Of a stretch of DNA of 64,000 bases, positions 26,995 through 35,502 are shown piece after piece. A program made the translations under genes and the position numbers. The notes under the pieces are model-generated. The model saw only the letters and a list, made by a program, of their open reading frames with translations. It was not told the DNA's origin and ran no database searches. Every line of letters begins with the position of its first letter. Positions within the stretch are counted from its first letter, which is position 1. Source of the DNA: Amphibacillus cookii (GTDB lineage: Bacteria > Bacillota > Bacilli > Bacillales > Amphibacillaceae); assembly GCF_016908375.1 (NCBI RefSeq), contig NZ_JAFBDS010000004.1, positions 186,001-250,000 of the forward strand. The letters are read 5' to 3'.

Positions 26995-27429
26995 TTAGCT
27001 TTCTTCAATCTGATCAAGCATCTTAGTCAAAATGCGTTTCAGCTGGATAAATTCTTCTTCACTTAACTGGCTCTGTTCTAAAAACTTTAATGGGATCTGT
27101 GCCGCTTTTGCTTCAGCTTGCTTGCCTTTATCGGTTAAGGCGACTTCAACTACACGTTCATCTTGCTTTGAGCGCGTCCGTTTTAACAAGCCACGCTCTT
27201 CCATACGCTTTAACATTGGCGTTAGCGTGCCTGAGTCTAAGAAAAGTCGTTCGTCTAAAGCTTTGACTGAAATTCGATCTGTTTCCCATAGGACGAGTAA
27301 CACTAAATACTGGGGATATGTCACATTTAATTCTTCCAATAATGGACGATAGCGTTTGGTCATTTCTCTTGTTGCAGCATAGAGAGGAAAGCAGATTTGA
27401 TTATCTAATTTTAAACTATCATTTGCCAT
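26995..27429 (-). CDS. ohrR: OhrR peroxide-sensing MarR-family repressor
   Basis: 144 residues, winged helix. The redox cysteine is in N-Q-I-C-F-P-L-Y (residue 13), and Y-P-Q-Y-L-V-L-L and the wing D-E-R-V-V-E are typical of OhrR. Organic hydroperoxides oxidise the Cys and release DNA. It is divergent from ohr with a palindromic operator between them, the usual layout. It ends 11 bp before rlmH, so some read-through into rlmH is possible. Confidence 0.92.
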   Translation of the reverse strand: MANDSLKLDNQICFPLYAATREMTKRYRPLLEELNVTYPQYLVLLVLWETDRISVKALDERLFLDSGTLTPMLKRMEERGLLKRTRSKQDERVVEVALTDKGKQAEAKAAQIPLKFLEQSQLSEEEFIQLKRILTKMLDQIEES

Positions 27430-27493
27430 CGTTGATCACTCCTAAACGTATTATAACAATTTCAAAACCAATTTTATATCATTTAAAACAAGG

Positions 27494-27504
27494 CAATTAA
27501 ATTG
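27494..27504. promoter_or_regulatory. OhrR operator between ohrR and ohr
   Basis: CAATTAAATTG, an 11-bp palindrome like the core of B. subtilis OhrR sites (ACAATTAAATTGT). It sits in the divergent gap just upstream of ohr. Confidence 0.7.
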
Positions 27505-27546
27505 TGTAAAATTTAATTGTTCAAAATACAAAAAGAAGTGTTTATT

Positions 27547-27939
27547 TTGGGATTAGCTTTATATACCGCTTCACCGACAGCTTCTGGCGTAGGGCAAGGA
27601 ACGGTCAAATCATCTGATAGGACGTTAGATTTAGCTTTATCGTTAGCTAAAGGATTAGGAGGGAATGAAAAGGAAGGGACAACCCATCCTGAACAACTGT
27701 TTTCAGCTGGTTATGCAGCTTGCTTTGATAGTGCGCTTCAGATGGTAGCAGGGAAAGCGAAGCAAAAGATTAGCTCCGAAGCCACAGCTGAAGCCAGTAT
27801 TGAAAAGCAATTGAAAGGGTTTGGCTTAAGTGTGAAATTGACAGCAGAAATTAGAGGTGTTACTCAGACAGAGGCAGAGGATCTTTTTGAAAAAGCTCAT
27901 CAAGCTTGTCCGTATTCACGTGCGGCGAAGGAAATGTGA
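27547..27939 (+). CDS. ohr: organic hydroperoxide reductase Ohr, C-terminus cut by frameshift
   Basis: The Ohr fold is clear: T-V-K-S-S-D near the start, A-A-C-F-D-S-A-L (first active Cys) and H-Q-A-C-P-Y-S (second Cys). It reduces organic peroxides using dithiols. The TTG at 27547 (giving M-G-L-A-L-Y-T) is preferred because the protein then begins like other Ohr; an in-frame TTG at 27517 is the alternative. The frame stops at TGA 27937, right where the usual G-N-V-x-V-x-x-x-V tail should begin. That tail (G-N-V-K-V-K-K-T-V-I-A-K) is present in another frame to TAA 27966-27968, so a base was lost near 27930. Both cysteines remain, so activity is possible. Confidence 0.88.
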   Translation: MGLALYTASPTASGVGQGTVKSSDRTLDLALSLAKGLGGNEKEGTTHPEQLFSAGYAACFDSALQMVAGKAKQKISSEATAEASIEKQLKGFGLSVKLTAEIRGVTQTEAEDLFEKAHQACPYSRAAKEM

Positions 27940-27977
27940 AAGTAAAGAAAACCGTCATCGCGAAATAATGATCGTAT

Positions 27978-28045
27978 AAAAAAACTTCACATTCGCTCGC
28001 CATTTAACAAATGTGTTAGGTTTTCTTATATCCTTTCCCTTAGCA
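27978..28045. repeat. dispersed repeat family 2, copy a
   Basis: Contains AAAACTTCACATTCGCT and TGTGTTAGGTTTTCTTA, similar in order to copies at 40624, 53255 and 57040. Arms are partly complementary, giving a loose hairpin. Confidence 0.35.
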
Positions 28046-28155
28046 TCTGCTATTACTTCTACAAAATTTGTCGTAAAAAACTTTAAATATTTTACAATTA
28101 AGGGTTGTATTTTTTTGGGTTTTATGGTCTTTATAGTAGTAAGGAGGTGAAAAAA

Positions 28156-28767
28156 ATGAACGTACCTAATAAATGGAGTAGCAGTAGAAATGTCCAAGCT
28201 TTCAACCATAATAGCAGGCTTTTCTTCAACAATGTGATCATTAAAAATTTCCTGCAATCTGACCATCACCGCTACTTGTTTGATAAAGTAGCAAGAGAAC
28301 CATCAAAAGCAAACAGGGATGCACTTAATCATTGCTTCAAAGACTTTTATACTCAAATAAGGTTTATTAGTTATGTATCAAAAGTGATCCATTGGAAGAC
28401 CATACAATTTGCTAGAGATCGAACATTAGAAAAAACACATTTCAAGTTATTGCTCGATACCCCGATAAATAATGACGACAACAGCATCACATGGAAAGAT
28501 CAGCTTAGAGATGAATCAGTAGCGAGTATTGAGCAACAAGTGATTAATGCCAGTCATCACTTCGATGATCAGATCCTAAACCCTATGTTATTTCACGCCT
28601 GGCAGCAACTCACCTTAAGGCAACAGATGATTTTAGAATACCTGTATATCGCAAAAATGAAAGATAAAGAAATTGCCAATCTATTTGGCATATCCCAACA
28701 AGCAGTATCAAAGTCAAAAATAAGAGCGCTAGCAAAATTAAAATCTTATTGTCAGGAGGTGTCATAG
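28156..28767 (+). CDS. sigO: SigO-like sigma factor (region 4 half)
   Basis: 203 residues from ATG 28156, which follows AAGGAGGTGA; the frame is open further upstream but has no better start. The C-terminal helix-turn-helix M-K-D-K-E-I-A-N-L-F-G-I-S-Q-Q-A-V-S-K matches sigma region 4. The identification as SigO (YvrI) rests on length (about 200) and on the next two genes, a YvrJ-family protein and an RsoA-like protein. In B. subtilis SigO and RsoA together act as a split sigma factor. The stop TAG shares a base with the following GTG start. Confidence 0.75.
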   Translation: MNVPNKWSSSRNVQAFNHNSRLFFNNVIIKNFLQSDHHRYLFDKVAREPSKANRDALNHCFKDFYTQIRFISYVSKVIHWKTIQFARDRTLEKTHFKLLLDTPINNDDNSITWKDQLRDESVASIEQQVINASHHFDDQILNPMLFHAWQQLTLRQQMILEYLYIAKMKDKEIANLFGISQQAVSKSKIRALAKLKSYCQEVS

Positions 28768-28916
28768 TGGAAGAAGCGCCTTTGTTTTTACAAGTCATTA
28801 GTAACTTTGGCTTTCCCATTGCGATAACGATTTTTTTATTGCTTAGATTTGAGAAAAGGATTGAACAGTTGGAGACATCATTTAAAGATTTAACAAACAC
28901 ACTCACAAAAAAATAA
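28767..28916 (+). CDS. yvrJ: YvrJ-family small membrane protein
   Basis: 49 residues starting with GTG at 28767, just after GGAGGTG, and overlapping the sigO stop by one base. It has V-I-S-N-F-G-F-P-I-A and one membrane helix, then a charged tail R-F-E-K-R-I-E-Q-L-E: the YvrJ pattern. In B. subtilis yvrJ belongs to the SigO regulon beside oxdC. Function unknown. Confidence 0.8.
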   Translation: MEEAPLFLQVISNFGFPIAITIFLLLRFEKRIEQLETSFKDLTNTLTKK

Positions 28917-28941
28917 TACTTGAAAGGGAGGTTAATCAGCG

Positions 28942-29205
28942 GTGGATGAGTTAATTGATTTAATTAAACAATTGAACAGCAAGGAAGATGATGGTATTGC
29001 TATCAATAAACTCATTAAACAGTTTGAACCTAAAATAAGAAGGAGTTTACTTGAAATAGATGCTCTTGACAGAGAAGATCTAGCTCAAGAAATTAAACTG
29101 ACACTTATTGAGTTTATTTACAAATTCAATATAGAAGATGTACCAAACTTCGAACAATTTATTATTGATATTAACGAGCGTCAATACAAACAGCTTCATT
29201 TTTAA
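28942..29205 (+). CDS. rsoA: RsoA-like sigma region 2 co-factor
   Basis: 87 residues, GTG start at 28942 after AAAGGGAGG. The sequence L-I-K-Q-F-E-P-K-I-R-R then D-R-E-D-L-A-Q-E-I-K resembles sigma-70 region 2.1-2.2 (core RNA polymerase contact), as in RsoA. It completes a sigO-yvrJ-rsoA operon, so the split sigma factor could be made from one transcript. Confidence 0.75.
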   Translation: MDELIDLIKQLNSKEDDGIAINKLIKQFEPKIRRSLLEIDALDREDLAQEIKLTLIEFIYKFNIEDVPNFEQFIIDINERQYKQLHF

Positions 29206-29268
29206 TCACGATATAATAGAAAGGATTGTCGACCATTAAATCTATTGATTTCTTTCTTACAAACTAGC

Positions 29269-29303
29269 CTGACCTAAGTAAGTGTTATGAATACTTAGGT
29301 CAG
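29269..29303 (+). terminator. stem-loop after the sigO-yvrJ-rsoA operon
   Basis: Perfect 12-bp stem (29269-29280 with 29292-29303), 11-nt loop, weak T content after it. The rest of 29304-29552 has no gene I can see. Confidence 0.6.
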
Positions 29304-29552
29304 TTGTTATGTTCCGCTTTATTACTCCCTTAACTATTCCTCGAGTCACCCAATCATTTATCTTTAAACGATCAAATTATCTGGTAGATTCTTTGACATG
29401 AGTCAATCCTGTATACCTAGGTAATAAGTCTATTTTTACTCGTTGGTTAAATTCATAGGCATGTGCTTTACAGCGTTATAAGGCGGATTTGAGCCTCATT
29501 CCATATTAAACTAAAAATTTATAATAATTTGAATTTTATTTCTATTTTCCTA

Positions 29553-29580
29553 TTGTCTTTTTGTAAAAAAATAGTATACT
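29553..29580 (+). promoter_or_regulatory. sigma-A type promoter of the secreted protease
   Basis: TTGTCT (29553-29558), 16-bp spacer, TATACT (29575-29580), 40 bp before the protease start. Confidence 0.6.
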
Positions 29581-29620
29581 AATAGTGTAGTAAAAATTTC
29601 CAAATAATAAGGAGGATTTG

Positions 29621-30625
29621 ATGAAACATTTGAAGTGGCTTGTTAGTTTGGTTGTCCTGTCGCTATTGATTTTTCCTATTGATTCGGTAATGGCTGAAAA
29701 AACGCTTGAGCCAGATCAGCTTTACGAAGCCTTTGAGTTACCAGAACTTGATCCAGATAGGGTCAAAGAGATTGAAACTTTTCTAGAAGAAGAGGGTATC
29801 CCAGAAGGGGAAGCTAACCCGACATCTCGTGCATTATCTACCAACAGCTCTCATCCCTTTTCCTCAATCAGTTTGCAAGGTGAATTTATTGCTTACGATG
29901 CTTTTCACTCATCTATTGAAACCACAGAAACATCAAGTAGTATCCTTACAGATGACATATCCGTATTAAACGATAATAGAATTCAAGTCAGCAACACAAC
30001 GGTTAATCCTTATAACGCAACAGCTAGAATTGAGATTTTAAATCATAATGGTGGGGGATCGACCTGCTCGGGCTCTTTTATTACACCAAATCACGTATTA
30101 ACCGCCGCCCATTGCGTGTACGACGCTTACAACAACAGCTTCCACCGTGGCTTTACGGTACGACCTGGTGAAAATGCTGGGAATCTACCATACGGAACCT
30201 ATGCAGCAACCAATGCTTGGGTAACAAGCGGGTGGGCATCAACAACGCCACCATCTCCAGGGTTAATCTATTTAACAGATGTTCTTCATGACTTTGCCGT
30301 GTTACAGGTCCAAGGGCGACATTCACATACACTAAGTGTGGCGCGAGCGCAAAACACCGGTGTCAACATCGAGGCGTTAGGCTATCCATTTGATCGCTCT
30401 ACTATCGGATCTGGCAATCAACGACTCTACTATTTATTCCGATCACCGGGCAGAATTAATAACTTTTCCAGTGGTGCTATTGTCCACTCAAGTTATATAA
30501 CAGGCGGACAAAGTGGTGGCCCAATTCGAGTGGGTAACCAAACCGTTTCTGTTAACTCAACAGGAAGCTGGGGACCACAATTTACTAACTCACATCTTGA
30601 TTTGATCAATCAATGGACAAACTAA
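29621..30625 (+). CDS. secreted trypsin-like serine protease (V8/glutamyl-endopeptidase type)
   Basis: 334 residues from ATG 29621 (GGAGG five bases upstream; a TTG one codon earlier is less likely). A signal peptide ends near A-x-A in D-S-V-M-A-E. A propeptide of ~110 residues follows. The catalytic triad is visible: His in T-A-A-H-C-V-Y-D, Asp in L-H-D-F-A-V-L-Q, Ser in G-G-Q-S-G-G-P. Such enzymes are exported and matured outside the cell. Single gene with its own promoter and terminator, next to the sigO operon; whether SigO controls it cannot be told. Confidence 0.9.
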   Translation: MKHLKWLVSLVVLSLLIFPIDSVMAEKTLEPDQLYEAFELPELDPDRVKEIETFLEEEGIPEGEANPTSRALSTNSSHPFSSISLQGEFIAYDAFHSSIETTETSSSILTDDISVLNDNRIQVSNTTVNPYNATARIEILNHNGGGSTCSGSFITPNHVLTAAHCVYDAYNNSFHRGFTVRPGENAGNLPYGTYAATNAWVTSGWASTTPPSPGLIYLTDVLHDFAVLQVQGRHSHTLSVARAQNTGVNIEALGYPFDRSTIGSGNQRLYYLFRSPGRINNFSSGAIVHSSYITGGQSGGPIRVGNQTVSVNSTGSWGPQFTNSHLDLINQWTN

Positions 30626-30638
30626 TCTTGATATTAAG

Positions 30639-30670
30639 AAGGTAGGAGACAAGTCGCTTCCTACCTTTTT
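30639..30670 (+). terminator. terminator of the secreted protease gene
   Basis: A 9-bp stem, AAGGTAGGA (30639-30647) with TCCTACCTT (30659-30667), followed by T6. Confidence 0.85.
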
Positions 30671-30813
30671 TAATATCTTCATTGATATCAATCGATAAAA
30701 ATTATTTAAATCAAATTAAATTTTAAACGTCTATATTCGCTATCAAAACGGCCACAAAGATAGGCATGCTCACAAAACAAAGTATTTATCGAAGCCAATC
30801 GGTTCCCTTTCAC

Positions 30814-31278
30814 TTAATAATAATTCTCCATCAATGTCTTCATCCATTTAGGTACTTCGACATTTTTTCTTGTATCAAATTCAGTAATATATGGCTTTAT
30901 ATCTAAGACAGGGCTATTATTATTAGCGTCAAGCCCTTTAACTATCAAAATATTATCTTGTATTCCTTCAATACTGACGACTGAAATCCCGATTGGATTT
31001 GGGCGATACTTTGTACGTTGTGCAAACACTCCTGTTTCAGGCATATCCTCCCTATCTCGTGGTCTTTTAATCATCTGATGGGACGCATGACTATCAAATT
31101 GATCCATAAAAAATACAATAATAGCGTGTGAGTACTGATCTAATTTATATAAACCTTCTTGGAACGCCTGCTCCAAATGAATTTCAGATATAACTTTATC
31201 CCAATTCGTATAGGTTTTCCCCTCAATTTCCGAGTGAACAACACCTATTTGTTTTAGTATAAATGATGATTGTTGCAT
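30814..31278 (-). CDS. trmO: tRNA (N6-threonylcarbamoyl-A37) methyltransferase TrmO
   Basis: 154 residues from ATG 31278, eight bases after AGGAG; a start ten codons earlier has no site. Family marks: L-K-Q-I-G-V-V-H-S at the start, L-D-Q-Y-S-H-A-I-I, R-P-R-D-R near 75, Y-R-P-N-P-I-G-I-S and L-D-I-K-P-Y at the end. The family (TsaA/YaeB) adds a methyl group to t6A37 of tRNA-Thr. Single gene. Confidence 0.92.
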   Translation of the reverse strand: MQQSSFILKQIGVVHSEIEGKTYTNWDKVISEIHLEQAFQEGLYKLDQYSHAIIVFFMDQFDSHASHQMIKRPRDREDMPETGVFAQRTKYRPNPIGISVVSIEGIQDNILIVKGLDANNNSPVLDIKPYITEFDTRKNVEVPKWMKTLMENYY

Positions 31279-31440
31279 AACCGCACTCCTATCGATCGAT
31301 GATCGCAATATTTTATTTAACCCTGCTAGTTAAGTGAAAATTTGATAAATTGGTAATCGTCTGATGCCACAAATTAAGATGCTTGCTTTGCAGTGTTTAA
31401 GGGAGACACATTTAAAGATGATAAAATGTGCCCGTCTCCA

Positions 31441-31597
31441 TAAACCGAACCTTCAACCAGTAGGCATTCCGCTCTTCTCCCACTGATTGGTCGTTGAGCA
31501 AATCAGAACATTAGCGTCCGCTATCTCCCGCCTAAATAGATTTATCTCTGCTCTCCATTTTGAGGCGGGCGGTTTACGGACGGTTATCTGAGATAAA
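31441..31597. repeat. two-hairpin dispersed repeat, copy A (full length)
   Basis: About 157 bp. Hairpin 1 pairs AACCAGTAGG with CCCACTGATTGG; hairpin 2 pairs AGCGTCCGCTATCTCCCGCC with GGCGGGCGGTTTACGGACG; it ends GGTTATCTGAGATAA. Copies with the same order lie at 40949, 51661 and 57971. It abuts the stop of the oxidoreductase gene at 31601, so it may act in that transcript's end. Another stem (31401-31440, GGGAGACACAT with ATGTGCCCGTCTCC) precedes it. Confidence 0.85.
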
Positions 31598-31600
31598 AAC

Positions 31601-32203
31601 TTAGATCGTTTCAATCAACCGTTCTGTATCTTGCAAATACCCTTCTAATTCTTCACGTGATAAATAAGGTACACGCCCATAAAAGACATGATCAATCAGT
31701 TCCACACTGTTTCCATTGAACAACCATTCTGATGTTACTGTACGAATTGCTCTACTTAATGGATTCTCTTTACCATCAATTACTTGTGGCTGACCAGTTG
31801 GTGTGAGAAACAATGCTCGCTTTCCTTTAAATCGCTCAAAGGCATCCTTATCCTCAAAGCTATATGCAAAGCCATGCTGAAAGACACGATCAATATAGCC
31901 TTTCATAATAGCCGGCATGCCATTCCACCAGATTGGGAAAATATAAATATACAAATCACTATCTAGCATCAATTGTTGCTCAACTTTCACATCTTCTGGA
32001 AATTGGGCATGATCTCGAACAAAATCGCCCGCCTCTATATGGATAGTATCTGAACCCTCTAAAATCGGATTAAAGTTCATTTTATATAAGTCTCTCACGT
32101 TGACGTGATAACCTTTCTTTTCAAGTGTTTTTGTCACCCTATCTAATAAAGCATGTGAAAAGCTACCTTGTCTAGGGTGCGAAAAAATAATTAATGCTTT
32201 CAC
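31601..32203 (-). CDS. flavodoxin-fold NAD(P)H oxidoreductase (quinone reductase type)
   Basis: 200 residues: M-K-A-L-I-I-F-S-H-P-R-Q-G-S-F-S at the start binds the flavin phosphate, and F-P-I-W-W-N-G-M-P-A-I-M-K-G-Y-I-D-R-V (about 90-108) is typical of the KefF/MdaB/NQO family. A FMN/FAD enzyme reducing quinones or other electron acceptors. It follows the M20 hydrolase gene by 23 bp, probably in one operon. Substrate unknown. Confidence 0.88.
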   Translation of the reverse strand: MKALIIFSHPRQGSFSHALLDRVTKTLEKKGYHVNVRDLYKMNFNPILEGSDTIHIEAGDFVRDHAQFPEDVKVEQQLMLDSDLYIYIFPIWWNGMPAIMKGYIDRVFQHGFAYSFEDKDAFERFKGKRALFLTPTGQPQVIDGKENPLSRAIRTVTSEWLFNGNSVELIDHVFYGRVPYLSREELEGYLQDTERLIETI

Positions 32204-32226
32204 TTAATCAACTCCTCTCTAAGTAT

Positions 32227-33468
32227 TTATCCATTGTTTTGTAAATCTAAATACTTAACGGTATCGAAAATGACTTGTGCACCCATTGCTAGATCGTCTT
32301 TATCCGCCCATTCTTCAGGTGTATGACTAATACCATTCTTTGTTCGTAAAAAGATCATCCCTACATCTGTTATTTGTGCAACCACCATCGCATCATGACC
32401 AGCACCACTGGGTAGTTCTACTGTTTCTAAGTTTTGCTTTGCAATGGCTGAAGCTATCGCGTGATTAATCGTTTCAGATGTTTTCACGCCTTGTGACTGT
32501 TCGATTACTGTACAATCAGCAGTAATGCCACGTTTGGTTGCAACCCGCTTTAGATCCTGTCTTATCCGATCGACAAGCTTGTCCAACAAAGGGTCGGATA
32601 AATCACGCAAATCAATCGTGAATTCAACCTCACTCGGTATAACATTAATACCGCCTGGCTTAACTTTAATTTGCCCCACCGTTGCGACAGTAGCTTGTTC
32701 TGCTTTAGCAAGTGTCTCGACTGCTTGAATCATTTCTGCAGCACATGCGAGTGGGTCTTTACGTAAATGCATCGGTGTGGTTCCAGCATGTCCCGCTTCA
32801 CCATGTAATTTAATCTTTAACCACCTTAAGCCTACAATGCCTGTGACAAGCCCGACGGGGACCTGTTTTGACTCTAGTATTTTACCTTGTTCAATATGTA
32901 CTTCGAGATAACAGGCTAACTTCTCCGGATCAACCTTAGCACGGGATACATGCTCCGGTAGATAGCCTTGTTGTTTCATTGCCTCCGCAATCGAAATACC
33001 AAATTGATCGGTGTATGCGTATAAGTCATTCACATCAAGAGCACCAATAAAAGCTTGACTACCAATCATACCTGACGAAAACCGCGCCCCTTCCTCATCG
33101 GTAAAAGCAACGACCTCAATATCATTGGTAAGTTTTAGCTTTTGTTGCTTTATGCTCTGTAACACTTCAATGCCGATTAATACACCTGCAGCACCATCAA
33201 AGATACCTCCATTAAATACGGTATCAATATGTGAACCGATTAAAATCGTTCTGGCATTTGGATCGGTTCCTTTTATTTTGCCAAATAGATTTCCGATTTG
33301 ATCTTCCCTTACTTCCAATCCTGCCCCTTCCATATATGTAGTTAGTAATTGTTTGGCTTGATGTTCTTGTTCGGTAAAAGCAAGACGAGTTAACCCCCCT
33401 TGTTGATCTTTACCGATTTGACCAAGTTCGTTAATGCGTGACCACAAACGCGTACTATTGATCTCCAT
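32227..33468 (-). CDS. M20-family amidohydrolase (allantoate/N-carbamoyl-amino acid type)
   Basis: 413 residues. Metal site marks: G-S-H-I-D-T-V (near 80), F-D-G-A-A-G-V (near 90), F-T-D-E-E-G-A-R-F (near 127), E-V-H-I-E-Q-G (near 190) and G-A-G-H-D-A at the end (near 382). This is the hydantoinase/carbamoylase branch that includes AllC and HyuC/AmaB, using two metal ions to remove ureido or carbamoyl groups. No purine or hydantoin genes are nearby, so the substrate is open. Start ATG after AGGAGGAGGTG. Confidence 0.9.
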   Translation of the reverse strand: MEINSTRLWSRINELGQIGKDQQGGLTRLAFTEQEHQAKQLLTTYMEGAGLEVREDQIGNLFGKIKGTDPNARTILIGSHIDTVFNGGIFDGAAGVLIGIEVLQSIKQQKLKLTNDIEVVAFTDEEGARFSSGMIGSQAFIGALDVNDLYAYTDQFGISIAEAMKQQGYLPEHVSRAKVDPEKLACYLEVHIEQGKILESKQVPVGLVTGIVGLRWLKIKLHGEAGHAGTTPMHLRKDPLACAAEMIQAVETLAKAEQATVATVGQIKVKPGGINVIPSEVEFTIDLRDLSDPLLDKLVDRIRQDLKRVATKRGITADCTVIEQSQGVKTSETINHAIASAIAKQNLETVELPSGAGHDAMVVAQITDVGMIFLRTKNGISHTPEEWADKDDLAMGAQVIFDTVKYLDLQNNG

Positions 33469-33694
33469 CCTACACCTCCTCCTACTTAGTATATTACGAT
33501 CATCTGCTTAATGCTATCTTCACTAATAATGAAGTTAGCATTGAGCAACATCCACCGTAAGCATGATTAGTTATCGACCTTAAAACTGAGCTAACAGTCA
33601 GCCAAATAGATGAGCTGAACTCAGATTCCAGACCGTTTTTATTATCAATAATCTCGCTTATGATTAACATATTAAATCATAGAGGATGATAGAA

Positions 33695-33844
33695 ATGAAG
33701 CCATTTTTTTCAATTTGGAGAAGTCGTCGTACTAAGCCCTTAAAAGTAAGTCGCTACGGACCTTATCAGCACCAACCCATTGAACAACGCCTTAGTCACG
33801 AACGGTACCGCCAACAACAAATTACAATAACGCAAATTCGATAA
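33695..33844 (+). CDS. small basic protein, 49 residues
   Basis: ATG at 33695 follows AGAGGATGAT with eight bases spacing. The product is basic and Gln/Arg-rich (M-K-P-F-F-S-I-W-R-S-R-R at the start) without a membrane helix. Not recognised. It fills a 467-bp gap otherwise without a gene; coding support is only the start site and length. Confidence 0.4.
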   Translation: MKPFFSIWRSRRTKPLKVSRYGPYQHQPIEQRLSHERYRQQQITITQIR

Positions 33845-33935
33845 TACATGAAGTGCTTAAACCTTTACATTATGTTGTATTAATATAAGATAATGTTATA
33901 GGTTTATTTCACAACTTTGATAGGAGGACGATTAA

Positions 33936-34313
33936 ATGACATACCAGCAAGCACTAGACGCTTACATTGAAGCAACAAACAGTCATGATTTTAAACAAGT
34001 AAAGCAAATCTTAGCTGACCATGCTATCTATTGGTTTACTGATCAAACATGTACAACATTTGATCAAATCCAAAACTATTTTGAAACGGCATGGACAATC
34101 ATTCAAGAAGAGGTCTATCAAGCACGTGATGTTAAGTGGATTAGCACGGACGAAACAAGTGCAACTTGTCTGTACACTTATTACTATGAAGGTTATATTA
34201 ACGGTAGCTTTGTTTCGGGGAGTGGTCGGGCTACCAACGTATTTGTTAAGAACGACGCGAATGAGTGGAAGCTTGTTCACGAACATTTAAGCCCACATCC
34301 GGATGCCGTATAA
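33936..34313 (+). CDS. SnoaL/DUF4440-like (NTF2-fold) protein
   Basis: 125 residues with the layout of small NTF2-fold proteins: helix Y-I-E-A-T-N-S-H-D near the start, A-I-Y-W-F-T-D, and a C-terminal strand E-W-K-L-V-H-E-H-L-S-P. Such proteins bind small ligands or act as isomerases or hydrolases; no specific role is visible. ATG after AGGAGG; single gene. Confidence 0.7.
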   Translation: MTYQQALDAYIEATNSHDFKQVKQILADHAIYWFTDQTCTTFDQIQNYFETAWTIIQEEVYQARDVKWISTDETSATCLYTYYYEGYINGSFVSGSGRATNVFVKNDANEWKLVHEHLSPHPDAV

Positions 34314-34443
34314 AAAGTGTTTTGCATCGTTGGATAACATCCATCATTCTGTTTCGATCCACATTTGCATGAATTCAAACGATAACAAGTATGTATGATC
34401 TAGCATTAACCGCATATTTTTATGTCATGGAGGAGTTTTACTA

Positions 34444-35052
34444 ATGGACCAACTGTACCGATTGCAAAAGCACGATCTAACCAAGGCGAGTGAAGTACTC
34501 GTTAATGCCTTTATGGATGACCCATTATTAAACGCATTTAAAGATCAACCAAACTTCAAGGAAAAATATAGAGCTTTTTATAACGTACCTTTAACGTACG
34601 CCTTCAAGTATGGCGAAGTATATGCACCTACTAAACAGTTAGAAGGCATCATGGCATGGACAACCGGTGATGTTGCTGACATGACCTTTTGGCGCATGCT
34701 TAGAAGTGGAGCAATGAGACCTGCCTTCCGGATGGGGAGTCAATCGCAAAAAAACATTATGCCTTTTGTTAATCAATTATCAAGCGATCGAGCTAAAAAT
34801 ATGAAAGGACAAACGTTCTATTACTTAGCATTAATCGGTGTCGCTCCAGAATATCAAGGGAAAGGCTATGGAAAAATATTGCTTAACAGCTTAATTGAAA
34901 AAAGTGAACGTGATCACATACCACTTTATTTGGAGACAGAGACAACAAAAAATGTAGCCATCTATCAACATTTTGGCTTCAACATACTGACAGAAACGCC
35001 ATTACCTTCATTAGATATGACAGCATGGACATTGCTACGAAAACCTTCTTGA
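34444..35052 (+). CDS. GNAT-family N-acetyltransferase
   Basis: 202 residues. The acetyl-CoA loop is G-V-A-P-E-Y-Q-G-K-G-Y-G-K (about 137-149), followed by E-T-E-T-T-K-N-V-A-I-Y-Q-H-F-G-F. Substrate unknown. ATG after GGAGGAG; single gene. Confidence 0.85.
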   Translation: MDQLYRLQKHDLTKASEVLVNAFMDDPLLNAFKDQPNFKEKYRAFYNVPLTYAFKYGEVYAPTKQLEGIMAWTTGDVADMTFWRMLRSGAMRPAFRMGSQSQKNIMPFVNQLSSDRAKNMKGQTFYYLALIGVAPEYQGKGYGKILLNSLIEKSERDHIPLYLETETTKNVAIYQHFGFNILTETPLPSLDMTAWTLLRKPS

Positions 35053-35170
35053 TTTTTAGACTCACCTTTATCAATACGTGCACTTTTTTGTCACTTGGGC
35101 TTGCATTGCTTTCCAAATTTATATATAATGCCTTTAATAAGAATTTTCAAAAAATATCGACTTTTATAAA

Positions 35171-35474
35171 AGTGATGAAAAGGGAGAGTAAGTACTTGGC
35201 ATTTTTCACTAGAGAGCTTCAGTTGCTGAGAAGAAGCAAAACTGCCGATACTGAAAATGGCCTTTGAGCTGCGTGCTGAACATGCGGACAACGTATTATT
35301 AGGTGGCGACGAGATTTGGTACTCGTTACAAATACCAGAGTATAAAGCCCTTTGGTGGCGTACTTCATGAGGCTATATGTGTGAGCATATAGTAAATTAA
35401 GGTGGTACCGTGTTGATAAATTAATGTTCTCAACGCCCTTGTTGCTCTTTTAAGAGTAATGGGGGCGTTTTTAT
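35171..35474 (+). promoter_or_regulatory. T-box leader, probably methionine-specific
   Basis: Stem I marks are present: GGAGAGTAAGTAC (S-turn), AGAGAGCTTC and GTTGCTGAGAAGAAGC (distal loop region). The specifier side reads CTGAAAATGGCCTTTGAGC; by alignment with the usual codon-RCCTTTGAG pattern the codon is ATG (35257-35259), Met, with AAT (Asn) as the alternative. The T-box sequence AAGGTGGTACCGTG is at 35399-35412, and a terminator (35431-35473) ends in T5. Binding of uncharged tRNA should allow read-through into the SAM hydrolase gene 29 bp on. Confidence 0.88.
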
Positions 35475-35502
35475 TTTTGAGCAATAACAAGGAGGAATGA
35501 CG

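Noticed and set aside
35025-35267. 80-residue frame after the GNAT gene
   Set aside because: Runs through the T-box stem I; the RNA structure explains the sequence.
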